This document shows, one piece after another, positions 23,918-31,890 of a stretch of 64,000 nt of DNA. This stretch comes from MPNO01 sp965200535. Its GTDB lineage: Bacteria; Pseudomonadota; Alphaproteobacteria; MPNO01. The number at the start of each line of letters is the position of its first letter. Within the stretch, counting starts at the first letter, position 1. The DNA lies in the NCBI GenBank assembly GCA_965200535.1, contig CBDAUF010000001.1:1302001-1366000 (forward strand), read 5' to 3'. Made by a program: the position numbers and the translations under genes. The notes below the pieces were generated by a model that saw only the letters and a program-made list of their open reading frames with translations, was not told the origin of the DNA and did no database searches.

Positions 23918-24613
23918 TCAAGATAATTCGTTCCTGTCGAGTTCCCGCTTCTCGTAGACAGCCGCGATTTGCCGACCGTCCCAGATGTAGCACAGATGCC
24001 GCTCTTGACGGACATTCGAGAGAAGCGGGGGCCGGAACACGGCGGCGCATTCGCCCCCTGGCCGGCGGACGCTGTCGTAGGCGATGCCGTTGGACCCGCT
24101 TGTCCGCACCGTTTTCCCGAGGTGCTGGCCGGCGGCATAATCGTCGGTGTGATAGATCGCCGGTTGCGCGGCTCTCTGGCCGCGCAGGTCATGCAGTTCG
24201 CCTTGGAGGTCGACCGACCAGACCCGCATGTCGAGCTCCATACGCGGCTGCCCGGTGGCGCGCATAAAACGCTCGCGGTGATGCCGGGTCTCGGCAATGG
24301 CGGTGTCGAGATCGTTCGCGGCGTAGAAGACACCGTAGGTTCCATCCGAGAACCGGCTGCCGGCCGGGTTGAGGTGGGTGAACGCCGCCATGATGATGCC
24401 GGCGCCCGGCCCGCTGACGCGATCCCCGGGCGGCACCAGCTGGATGTCGCCGACTTCGTTGCGGAGTCTGGGATCGGTCAACGCGCCCAACTCGAAGATT
24501 GCTTCCAGATCCTGAGGCTCCGTCACCCGCTCGAAGAGCTGGATCGGCGGAAACCGGCTGGGAACGATGCGCCGGCATGGCGTCCATTCGATGCGGGCAG
24601 TCGCCGGGGTCAT
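23918..24613 (-). CDS. RES-domain toxin
   Basis: 231 residues. The RES fold is visible as FTHLNPAGSRFSDGTYGVFY (Arg), AANDLDTAIAETRHHRERFM (Glu) and SNGIAYDSVRRPGGECAAVF (Ser), the R-E-S residues that name the family. RES toxins degrade NAD+ in the cytoplasm when not bound by an Xre-type antitoxin. The ATG at 24613 overlaps the antitoxin stop by 4 nt (ATGA), giving the standard antitoxin-first operon. It appears intact. Confidence 0.88.
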   Translation of the reverse strand: MTPATARIEWTPCRRIVPSRFPPIQLFERVTEPQDLEAIFELGALTDPRLRNEVGDIQLVPPGDRVSGPGAGIIMAAFTHLNPAGSRFSDGTYGVFYAANDLDTAIAETRHHRERFMRATGQPRMELDMRVWSVDLQGELHDLRGQRAAQPAIYHTDDYAAGQHLGKTVRTSGSNGIAYDSVRRPGGECAAVFRPPLLSNVRQERHLCYIWDGRQIAAVYEKRELDRNELS

Positions 24614-25014
24614 GCGCGGCCGCCGCGTTCCGCATCGAGGTATTGCCGGACAAGGAACAAATCCGCCACATGGCCGGACAACATCCGCTCCAGGGCCGTC
24701 CGGCCGCCGAACAGAGGTGCTGCGTTCGGCCGCCTCACCCACTCGTCGGCGGCCTTTTCGTCGGGCAGCAAAATTTGCAGCGCCTTGTAAATGCCCACGA
24801 TGTAGGAAATACGCTCCAGCGTATCCTTGGGTAGCGCAACGTTCGGAGTCTTCTTCCACTTGAAGAAGGTCGATCGAGATGCCACGCCGAGAAGGGTCAT
24901 CTGTTCCCCGGCCGAGAGCCTCCAGAGCTCTGCAATCCGAAAGAACGTGCGCAGCGCCGGGCCGGACAGGTCCCTGCGATCCATCGCCGTCGCCAAGTGC
25001 GTTCGTACAACCAT
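24610..25014 (-). CDS. Xre/MbcA/ParS-type antitoxin
   Basis: 134 residues: an N-terminal Xre-like HTH (FRIAELWRLSAGEQMTLLGV, then SRSTFFKWKK) and a C-terminal MbcA/ParS domain ending AAPLFGGRTALERMLSGHVA. The C-terminal block inserts into the RES active site in known complexes. It is first gene of the operon with RES and is preceded by a promoter containing a 16-bp palindrome, so autorepression is likely. Confidence 0.88.
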   Translation of the reverse strand: MVVRTHLATAMDRRDLSGPALRTFFRIAELWRLSAGEQMTLLGVASRSTFFKWKKTPNVALPKDTLERISYIVGIYKALQILLPDEKAADEWVRRPNAAPLFGGRTALERMLSGHVADLFLVRQYLDAERGGRA

Positions 25015-25043
25015 GAAGATGTCCAGATATATATTTATAGACC

Positions 25044-25072
25044 ATCATAGTCCATTAATGGACTCACTGCAA
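25044..25072 (-). promoter_or_regulatory. RES/Xre operon promoter with palindromic operator
   Basis: On the minus strand TTGCAG (25072-25067) and TATGAT (25049-25044) are 17 nt apart. The perfect palindrome AGTCCATTAATGGACT (25049-25064) fills the spacer. A repressor bound there would block polymerase; the antitoxin is the obvious candidate. Confidence 0.6.
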
Positions 25073-25109
25073 AGCTTGTTCGATTGCGCAGCATGGCCCC
25101 GCCCCGCCT

Positions 25110-25152
25110 GCCTGCCTCTTGCGGTGCGGGCGTTGCCGGCGGATAACGGGGC
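25110..25152 (+). repeat. dispersed GC-rich repeat, copy 2 (short)
   Basis: 43 bases from GCCTGCCTCTTGCGGTGCGG to GATAACGGGGC are identical to 27422-27464. Confidence 0.6.
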
Positions 25153-25164
25153 GGCAGGCATGGC

Positions 25165-25362
25165 GAGTTCGATGCGGAACAGGCGCGCTGGGCCGGCCTG
25201 ATCGGCAGCCGTGCGAAGGCCGATGCGATGGGCATAGACTCATTCGGTGAATGGAATCTCGACGAGCACCCCTTCGCCGCCCTTGGGGGGTACGATCAGG
25301 CGCGGCGCGTGTTCGGCGGCGAGGACACCCTGGGCCGCGCGAATTGGCGCGTCACGCATTGA
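25165..25362 (+). pseudogene. unidentified gene fragment (C-terminal end)
   Basis: A stop-terminated frame reads EFDAEQARWAGLIGSRAKAD, AMGIDSFGEWNLDEHPFAAL and GGYDQARRVFGGEDTLGRAN, ending WRVTH. It is convincingly protein-like but has no start codon; the frame enters from repeat copy 2. I do not recognise the family. It lies directly upstream of the NotI-like remnant, so it may be the end of a partner gene. Confidence 0.35.
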
Positions 25363-25793
25363 AGATCGATACCCCCGCCCCGATTTGCCCGTTTCAGACC
25401 GTAGAAAGGAACTGTGGCAAGGCTGGTGGTGTTTGCTCCCTGAGGGCCGGCTCTGGACCGGTTGTCATCACCTGTCCAAGTCGCTTTGAACAGGGGAATA
25501 TCCTGCCTCGCTGGCTGGGCAATATCGTCGGCTTCGAAACAGTGCACCTCGCCCGAGAGGTTCCATTCATGCGCTCGACAGACACGGGTCGGGCCGCTGG
25601 TCGTATCGATCTTGTTGTAGCGAGCGATGGAGACGCTTCCGCATGGCTTGGACTTGAGATTCAGGCGGTCTATTTCTCTGGCCAAGGTATGGACTCAGAC
25701 TTCCGGCTGTTAGCGGCAATGACAGTCCAACCTCTCCAAAACCTACAGCCGTCCGAAGGCCCGACTGGAGATCATCGAGTGCCGAACGGTTGA
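25363..25793 (+). pseudogene. NotI-like restriction endonuclease remnant
   Basis: The frame gives PAPICPFQTVERNCGKAGGV followed by CSLRAGSGPVVITCPSRF, a Cys pattern resembling the metal-binding part of NotI-type endonucleases. It continues GRAAGRIDLVVASDGDASAW and LGLEIQAVYFSGQGMDSDFR, with an E-x-Q-type catalytic strand. No start codon is evident and similarity ends near 25715, beside an IS5-type remnant. Family assignment is from memory of the motif layout and is moderate. Confidence 0.45.
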
Positions 25794-25966
25794 TGCTGCA
25801 ATTTCTTTGCGACCGGCATTGCCCTGCGCGGTTTCGACAGCGCTGCGTCCAACACCGGCCGAAATCCCTCCCAGTCCACAATGCTGGCCAACCTCGCCAG
25901 CGGATCGCCCGATCCGTCAAGCTTCGCGAACCGCTCGTCCAGATCGAAAAAGCCCGGCATTCCCAT
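25772..25966 (-). pseudogene. IS5-type transposase N-terminal remnant
   Basis: Minus-strand MGMPGFFDLDERFAKLDGSG followed by DPLARLASIVDWEGFRPVLD and AALSKP is the N-terminal segment of IS5-group transposases. Similarity stops after about 50 residues; the DDE domain is absent. It adjoins the NotI-like fragment and probably caused or followed its truncation. Confidence 0.55.
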
Positions 25967-26072
25967 CAAACTCGCCTCCCCCACGCAGCAACATCGATCC
26001 GCCCATATCAAAACGCAAAATCAGGCAATTTTGGGGGCTCCTTAAGTCGGACTCGTTTGGTATCCAGATGAA

Positions 26073-27008
26073 TCATCCTTCCAAACGCAGCGGGATATTC
26101 GATACTACAACTTTACTGTCTGCGTCGGTGATACCGGCTTCATTCAGTAACTTCTCGAAAGCCCGCTTTGCTATTTCGGGATATGGAATTGGCCCAAGGA
26201 TGATTCGGTCAATGACATTGGAGAAACCTACGTCTTCCAGCGGTAACTTCAATATCTCCTGTGGCACCCCATCTTTAGAAACGATTTCTCTGTGAAGCCC
26301 GTCGTCAGGATAATGGTCTCTTTGTACATATAGCCTCCATTCCCGTTCCTCCTCAAAAACCGGGTGCTTGGTTCCGACGATTGCCATCATGAACATCATG
26401 TCGACGAAGCCTTTGACTCTATTCCATCCGAGGCGTTTTAGAACTTCGAAGTTTTTTATGTCGGATAAATTCCGCACTACGGACTTGAGTTCTCCTTTAA
26501 TACTAGCTTCCCGACTATAGTCGACTTTCGTGAAGAAGATCGAATGGTTAAGGCAAGCCTCAATCAGACTGCTGTTTTTGAGGACGACTGCCACATCGCC
26601 GTAGGCACGCCACATAGACAGGCGGCCATGCTGATCTTCCGACTCATCGTGCAGCGAAAGACACGCAAGATGGGTGTCATTCAGAAGAGTTTTTCCCCAA
26701 TTCATAAGATTCTTCTTTATATCCATCGCTTGAGTTTGAGGAAATATCCTATTGATTTCGTCTCGAAAGCCTTTTCCAACTTCGCCAGTCAAGGCGTTTT
26801 CAATCATATTGAGTCCATACGATATTTCTGAGCGGTCATTCATTACGCTGGCGTTTCTAAGCCATATTTCTTTGTTCTTTATAATCTTCATCGCTGTGTC
26901 CGGTGATGTGTAATAAGCAAGCCTACGGGATGCCATATCGACAAGCGATTCGATGTGTCCCGGAATGAAGATGTTGTATGAGCGAAAATCTATTTCGTCA
27001 GATTGCAT
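26073..27008 (-). CDS. DUF2971 family protein
   Basis: 311 residues with the DUF2971 pattern: RRLAYYTSPDTAMKIIKNKE, IWLRNASVMNDRSEISYGLN, THLACLSLHDESEDQHGRLS followed by MWRAYGDVAVVL, and EEEREWRLYVQRDHYP. DUF2971 proteins occur in defence islands; the biochemical role is unknown to me. The ATG at 27008 has AGGG about 5 nt upstream; a longer start at 27071 has none. Codon use is visibly AT-richer than chromosomal neighbours, so it was probably acquired. Confidence 0.8.
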   Translation of the reverse strand: MQSDEIDFRSYNIFIPGHIESLVDMASRRLAYYTSPDTAMKIIKNKEIWLRNASVMNDRSEISYGLNMIENALTGEVGKGFRDEINRIFPQTQAMDIKKNLMNWGKTLLNDTHLACLSLHDESEDQHGRLSMWRAYGDVAVVLKNSSLIEACLNHSIFFTKVDYSREASIKGELKSVVRNLSDIKNFEVLKRLGWNRVKGFVDMMFMMAIVGTKHPVFEEEREWRLYVQRDHYPDDGLHREIVSKDGVPQEILKLPLEDVGFSNVIDRIILGPIPYPEIAKRAFEKLLNEAGITDADSKVVVSNIPLRLEG

Positions 27009-27402
27009 TGACCCTGCTTTCCGGAAGTCTGAACTGATATTATCAATACAGGAGAAATGCGCTGTATGCAACCATCCGCAATTCGTGATTTTCTAGCTTT
27101 CAGTTCCGAAAAGCGGTTGATTGTCTGTCATGCTTTGTCTCTCAGTCACCGTTTTCTAAGTGCATTGGAATCGACACTTTGTGTTTGGGATAGACGTGCG
27201 GGATCGAATGGCGAAAACCATCCAATTAGGCACAGACACCGCTTTTGCATGTCGTTCATTCGCCAGCACTCAAATCTTGATCGATCCAGAGGGGCGGCGC
27301 TTGCCGACGTTACCTTTCGCAGGCGGATGACCGATCACGGGATCCGCCCGGTTCGCCTCTCGATGATCGATCGGCCGGGCCGTGTCGACGGGCGGCGGCC
27401 CC
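27009..27402. other. gene-free gap between DUF2971 and repeat copy 3
   Basis: A forward frame from 27057 exists but shows no ribosome site, codon bias or family pattern. The sequence shifts from AT-rich to GC-rich around 27290, marking the right edge of the AT-rich insert. The DUF2971 promoter must lie at its left edge. Confidence 0.4.
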
Positions 27403-27535
27403 ACCCCTCCCCGCCCCGCCCGCCTGCCTCTTGCGGTGCGGGCGTTGCCGGCGGATAACGGGGCAGCCGGCGGCGGCCGTCCGGCGTGTCTGGGGTTTGG
27501 AGGCCGCAGCCGGGGCCGATGTCCTATCGAACGTC
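27403..27535 (+). repeat. dispersed GC-rich repeat, copy 3
   Basis: The longest copy, matching copy 1 along most of its length (including the GTTTGGAGG and TCGAACG blocks) and copy 2 over 43 identical bases (27422-27464). It runs into the first codons of the 27519 gene, so that gene's leader lies inside the repeat. Confidence 0.55.
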
Positions 27536-28406
27536 CGACGAGAGTGAAGACGGGCCGCTCTTCCTCACCACCAGGGAGGCCGCGGACTTGCTCCGCGTGA
27601 AGGAGCGCAAGGTCTACGAACTCGCCGCCCGGGGGGAGATCCCGCACCGCCGGATCACCGGCAAGCTGCTGTTTCCGCGCGCCCGCCTGCTCGCCTGGAT
27701 CGACGGCGACGAGGCGGCCGACGGCGAGCGGCCGATGGTGCTGACCGGCTCGCACGACCCGCTGCTCGACTGGGCGGTGCGCGAGTCCGGCTCCTCCCTC
27801 TCGACCCGCTTCAACGGCAGCCTCGACGGCCTCCACTGGTTCGCCGCCGGGCAGGCCGCGCTCGCCGGCCTGCATATCCCCGAAAAGGGGGAGTGGAACA
27901 TCGCCGCCGTCGCCGACCTCGGGGTCGACGGCTGCGTGCTCATCGCCTGGGCCGTCCGCGCCCGCGGGCTCATCGTCTCGGAGCGGCTGGGCGGCATCGT
28001 GCAGGGCCCCGCCGACATCAGGGGCCGGCGGGTGGTCAGGCGCCAGCCCGGCGCCGGCGCCGACATGCTGCTCGCCGACCTGCTGGCCGGCGTCGGGCTC
28101 TCCGACTACGACGTGCAGTCGGCCGGAGAGATGGCGCGCACCGAAAGCGACGCCGCCGCCCAGGTCGCCTCCGGAGAGGCCGATGCGGCGCTCGGCATCG
28201 AGGCGATGGCGCGGCAGTACCGCCTGCCCTTCGTGCCGCTGGTCGAGGAGCGCTTCGACCTGCTCATCGACCGCTACTACTATTTCTCGGCGCCGGTCCA
28301 GACGCTGCTCGACTTCGCGCGCGGCGAGGCCCTCCAGCGCAAGGCCCGGTCGCTCGGCGGCTACTCCCTGGACGGGATCGGCTCGGTCCGCTGGCTGGGG
28401 CCCTAA
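27519..28406 (+). CDS. HTH plus periplasmic-binding-like (PBP) domain regulator, probable tungstate/molybdate sensor
   Basis: 295 residues. The N-terminus is an excisionase/MerR-type HTH (LFLTTREAADLLRVKERKVY, then ELAARGEIPHRRITGKLLFP). The rest is a cytosolic PBP-like domain (GSHDPLLDWAVRESGSSLST; RQPGAGADMLLADLLAGVGL; EADAALGIEAMARQYRLPFV) without signal peptide. Such one-component proteins regulate molybdate/tungstate uptake. The gene is convergent with tupA, the stops sharing bases 28403-28406, which supports a link to tungstate. An upstream in-frame GTG at 27486 is possible. Confidence 0.75.
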   Translation: MSYRTSDESEDGPLFLTTREAADLLRVKERKVYELAARGEIPHRRITGKLLFPRARLLAWIDGDEAADGERPMVLTGSHDPLLDWAVRESGSSLSTRFNGSLDGLHWFAAGQAALAGLHIPEKGEWNIAAVADLGVDGCVLIAWAVRARGLIVSERLGGIVQGPADIRGRRVVRRQPGAGADMLLADLLAGVGLSDYDVQSAGEMARTESDAAAQVASGEADAALGIEAMARQYRLPFVPLVEERFDLLIDRYYYFSAPVQTLLDFARGEALQRKARSLGGYSLDGIGSVRWLGP

Positions 28407-29350
28407 CCGGCCGGCGCCCCCGCCGGCCGGGGCTGCGCGGCGGGCCCGGGCTGCGCGTTGGGCCGGGGCTGCGCGTTGGGCCGGGGCCTGGCGTTGGGAA
28501 AGAACACCTGGCGTCCGCCGACCCGGAACGCGGCGATCGCCGCCTGCCCCTCCGCCGACAGCATCCAGGCGACGAATTGGCGGCCGAGCCGGGCCCGCGC
28601 ATTGGGGTGGCGCGCCGGGTTCACCAGGACGATCCCGTACTGGTTGAACAGCCTCGGGTCGCCCTCCACCAGCACCTGGTGGCGCCGCTTGTTGCCGAAG
28701 GCGGTCCAGCTCGCGCGGTCGGCCATGACATAGGCGCCCATGCCGATGCCGATGTTGAGCGTCGCCCCCATGCCGGCGCCGGTTTCCCGGTACCAGCCGC
28801 CGGAGGCGGCCTCGGCATCGATCCCGGCGGCGCGCCACAGCCTCAGTTCCGCCTTGTTGGTACCGCTGTCGTCGCCGCGCGAGGCGAACGGCGCCCGCGC
28901 CAGCGCGATGCGCGCCAGCGCCGCCGCCGCATCGGTCATGCCGGCGACCCCGGCCGGGTCCGACGGCGGGCCGACGATGACGAAATCGTTGTACATCAGA
29001 TCCGCGCGGGCGGTGCCGTGGCCGTCGGCGACGAACCGTTCCTCGGCCGCCCGGTCGTGGACCAGCAGCACGTCGCCGTCGCCGTTGGCCGCGTTGCGGA
29101 TCGCCTGGCCGGTGCCGACGGCGACCACGCGCGCCTCGATCCCGGTCTTGGCGCGGAACCGCGGCAGGATGCGGTCGAAGAGGCCGGAATTCTGCGTCGA
29201 GGTGGTCGACTGGACGATGATGAACCGGTCTTCCGCCGCCGCCGGCGCCGCGAGACCCGCGAGCGCGAGACCGGCGAGCGCCGCGGCAACCGCGAGAGCC
29301 CCGACAACCGCGAGAACGGGGGCGGCCGGGCGCCGCCGCGCTTCCCTCAT
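28403..29350 (-). CDS. tupA: tungstate ABC transporter substrate-binding protein
   Basis: 315 residues with a signal peptide (hydrophobic run then APAAAED). The oxyanion motif IIVQSTTSTQNSGLFDRILP (about residues 45-64) is typical of TupA. GDDSGTNKAELRLWRAAG and GATLNIGIGMGAYVMADRAS are further conserved blocks. It captures tungstate in the periplasm for TupBC. The C-terminus has an unusual Pro/Asn/Gln/Arg repeat tail (PNAQPRPNAQPGPAAQPRP). ATGA overlap with the ATPase gene upstream. Confidence 0.9.
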   Translation of the reverse strand: MREARRRPAAPVLAVVGALAVAAALAGLALAGLAAPAAAEDRFIIVQSTTSTQNSGLFDRILPRFRAKTGIEARVVAVGTGQAIRNAANGDGDVLLVHDRAAEERFVADGHGTARADLMYNDFVIVGPPSDPAGVAGMTDAAAALARIALARAPFASRGDDSGTNKAELRLWRAAGIDAEAASGGWYRETGAGMGATLNIGIGMGAYVMADRASWTAFGNKRRHQVLVEGDPRLFNQYGIVLVNPARHPNARARLGRQFVAWMLSAEGQAAIAAFRVGGRQVFFPNARPRPNAQPRPNAQPGPAAQPRPAGAPAG

Positions 29351-30135
29351 CGGGGCGCCGCGGGCAGGGGGTGCCGGGGCGCCGGGTCGAGCGGCAGGCG
29401 GCCCTCGAGCCAGGCGCGCGCCGCTTCCGACCGGGGCGCGGCGAGGATGTCGGCCGCCGCGCCCGCCTCCGCCACCCGGCCGCCGTGCAGGAAGATCAGG
29501 TCGTCGCCGAGCCGCCGCGCCTGCCCGACATCGTGGGTGACCAGGACGATGGTGATGCCGGCCGCGTCCGCCTCGCCGATCAGCCGCTCGATCGCGTGGG
29601 TCGACGCCGGATCGAGGCTCGCCGTCGGCTCGTCGAGGAACAGGAGCTGCGGCCGGCAGGCCAGCGCCCGGGCGACCGCGAGCCGCTGCTGCTCGCCGCC
29701 CGACAGGACGCGCGCCGGGCGGCCCGCGAGGCCGGTGAGCCGCGCCCGTTCGAGCGCCTCCGCCTCGCGCGCCGCGCGCTCGGGCCCGGCGATGCCGCGC
29801 GCCGCCAGCGCGAAGCGGAGGTTGGCGCGCACCGACCGGCGCAGCATCACCGGGCGCTGGAAGACCATCGCCTGGGCGCGGCGGGCCTCGCGGTCGAGCG
29901 GCCGCCCGCCCCACGCGATCTCGCCCGCCGTCGGCCGGATCAGCCCGTGCAGCAGGCGCAGCAGCAGGCTCTTGCCGGCCCCGTTTGCGCCCATGACGAC
30001 GGTGCGCCGGCGCGGCCGGATGTCCAGGGCGACGCGGTCGATGAGGGCGGCGCCGCCGGCGGCGAAGGAGAGGCCGCGCGCCTGCAGCACGCCCCCCGCC
30101 GGGGCGTCCGCCCGGCCGGCCGCCGCCTCAGGCAT
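29347..30135 (-). CDS. tupC: tungstate ABC transporter ATP-binding protein
   Basis: 262 residues with Walker A GANGAGKS (about residue 49), signature LSGGEQQRLAVARALA, Walker B LLFLDEPTASLD and H-loop VLVTHDVG. It energises tungstate import with the adjacent permease. The gene overlaps tupA by 4 nt and tupB by 8 nt, making a tight tupB-tupC-tupA operon. The C-terminus is extended by a Pro/Leu-rich tail. Confidence 0.9.
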   Translation of the reverse strand: MPEAAAGRADAPAGGVLQARGLSFAAGGAALIDRVALDIRPRRRTVVMGANGAGKSLLLRLLHGLIRPTAGEIAWGGRPLDREARRAQAMVFQRPVMLRRSVRANLRFALAARGIAGPERAAREAEALERARLTGLAGRPARVLSGGEQQRLAVARALACRPQLLFLDEPTASLDPASTHAIERLIGEADAAGITIVLVTHDVGQARRLGDDLIFLHGGRVAEAGAAADILAAPRSEAARAWLEGRLPLDPAPRHPLPAAPR

Positions 30136-30835
30136 AGGCGAAGCGCGCCGCCGAGCCCCTCAGCGTCATCACCGCCCCGTTGACGACGACGGCGATGACC
30201 AGCAGCACCACGCCGAGCGCGAGCGCCATCTCGAGATTGCCCTTCGAGGTTTCCAGCGCGATCGTGGTGGTCATCACCCGGGTCGCGTGGTTGATGTTGC
30301 CGCCGACCACGATCACCGCGCCGACCTCGGCGACCGCCCGCCCGAAGCCGGCAAGCGCCGCGGTCAGCAGGCTGTAGCGGGCGTCCCACAGGAGCGCCGC
30401 GATGCGCGCCCCCGGCCCGACCCCGAGCGAGGCGAACTGTTCGGCGTATTCGCCGTGCAGGTCCTCGACCACCTGGCGGGTGAGCGCCGCCACGATGGGG
30501 GCGACCAAGACGGTCTGGGCGACGATCATCGCCGCCGGGGTGTAGAGCAGCTGCAGCGGCCCGAGCGGCCCGGCCGCCGAGAGCATCAGGTAGGCGGCGA
30601 GCCCGACCACCACCGGGGGCAGCCCCATCAGCGCGTTCAGCAGCACCGCGAGGGCGGCGCGCCCGGGGAAGCGGAAGGCGCCCAGCGCCGCGCCGACCGG
30701 CAGGCCGATGAGGCACGCCGCGGCGACCGCCGTCAGCGTCACCCGGAGCGACAGCCCGACGATCTCGACGAGGTCGGCATCCCAGGAGAGGATGAGTCCG
30801 AGCGCATTTCCCAGAATCGGGAAAAAACCGTCCAT
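30128..30835 (-). CDS. tupB: tungstate ABC transporter permease
   Basis: 235 residues with about five membrane helices and the EAA-type loop EYAEQFASLGVGPGARIAALLW. It also has the conserved GRAVAEVGAVIVVGGNINHA...TTTIALET segment of TupB/WtpB permeases. Start 30835 has AGGAAAA upstream; an in-frame ATG at 30880 would add 15 residues. First gene of the operon and divergent from mepA across an AT-rich 150-nt spacer that must hold both promoters. Confidence 0.88.
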   Translation of the reverse strand: MDGFFPILGNALGLILSWDADLVEIVGLSLRVTLTAVAAACLIGLPVGAALGAFRFPGRAALAVLLNALMGLPPVVVGLAAYLMLSAAGPLGPLQLLYTPAAMIVAQTVLVAPIVAALTRQVVEDLHGEYAEQFASLGVGPGARIAALLWDARYSLLTAALAGFGRAVAEVGAVIVVGGNINHATRVMTTTIALETSKGNLEMALALGVVLLVIAVVVNGAVMTLRGSAARFAYA

Positions 30836-30987
30836 CGGCGAATTTTCCTGAAAGTGCAAAATTAACGCATGATTATGCATAGACTGCGATTTTCCGGAAG
30901 ATTTTTCGCAGACCCCTCCGGCCCCCCCCCCGGCGGCGCCCGGCGGCATCGTTTGACCCCGCCCGCGCCGGCGTATACCAACCCGCC

Positions 30988-31869
30988 ATGCCGATCCCGA
31001 GGCCCGACACGATCGCCCCGATGCTGGCCCTGGCCGCCGCACTGGCGCTCGCCGCGGCGCCCGACCGGGCGCGGGCGGAGCCGGCCAAGTTCGGGTTCGG
31101 CGGCGCCTGGGTGCCCACCGAGGGCGCGGCCGCCGCCTACGGCGGCTATTCGGCGGGCTGCCTCGCCGGAGCCGAGGAGCTGCCGGAGACCGGCCCCCAC
31201 TGGCAGGCGATGCGCCTCTCCCGCAACCGCAACTGGGGCCATCCGGCGACCATCGCCTTCATCCGGCGGCTGGCGCGGGCGGCGCGGGACGCCGGCTGGC
31301 CCGGCCTCTATGTCGGCGACATCAGCCAGCCGCGCGGCGGGCCCATGCTCACCGGGCACGCCTCGCACCAGACCGGGCTCGATGTCGACATCTGGCTGCG
31401 CCCGCCGCGCAGCCTGACGCTGAGCCGGGAACGGCGCGAGAAGATCGGCTCGCCGCGGGTGGTCAGGGCCGACCGCCTGCGCGTCAACCGGCGCTGGACC
31501 GACACCCATTCGCGGGTCATCGAGACCGCGGCGCGCGACCCGGAGGTCGCCCGCATCTTCGTCAACCCGGCGATCAAGCGCCGCCTGTGCGAGGCCAGGG
31601 GCGCGGACGACAGCGGCTGGCTGCGCAAGGTGCGGCCGTGGTGGGGGCACGACGCCCACTTCCATGTCCGCCTGCACTGCCAGGCCGACGGCGGATGCAT
31701 CGATCAGCCGCCGCCGCCGCCCGGCGACGGCTGCGGCCGGGAACTCGCTTGGTGGTTCACCCCGGCGGGCCGCTACCCGCCGCCGCCCGACCCGAAGAAG
31801 AAGAAGCGGCCCGAACTGACCCTGGCCGACCTGCCGGCCGCGTGCCGGGCGGTGCTCGCGGCCGACTGA
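30988..31869 (+). CDS. mepA: penicillin-insensitive murein endopeptidase
   Basis: 293 residues: signal peptide (LALAAALALAAAPDRARAEP) and a LAS-type metallopeptidase domain with GHASHQTGLDVDIWLRPP (zinc His/Asp) and KVRPWWGHDAHFHVRLHC (zinc His). Cysteines late in the protein (CQADGGC...DGC) suit periplasmic disulfides. MepA cleaves D-Ala-mDAP crosslinks in the periplasm without penicillin inhibition. The C-terminal proline/lysine stretch (PPPPDPKKKKRPEL) is a local extension. Confidence 0.92.
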   Translation: MPIPRPDTIAPMLALAAALALAAAPDRARAEPAKFGFGGAWVPTEGAAAAYGGYSAGCLAGAEELPETGPHWQAMRLSRNRNWGHPATIAFIRRLARAARDAGWPGLYVGDISQPRGGPMLTGHASHQTGLDVDIWLRPPRSLTLSRERREKIGSPRVVRADRLRVNRRWTDTHSRVIETAARDPEVARIFVNPAIKRRLCEARGADDSGWLRKVRPWWGHDAHFHVRLHCQADGGCIDQPPPPPGDGCGRELAWWFTPAGRYPPPPDPKKKKRPELTLADLPAACRAVLAAD

Positions 31870-31890
31870 GAGAGCCGACGCCGCCGCGCG

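Noticed and set aside
27057..27458. 133-codon forward ORF
   Set aside because: No ribosome site, and it spans a composition change and a dispersed repeat; reads as non-coding.
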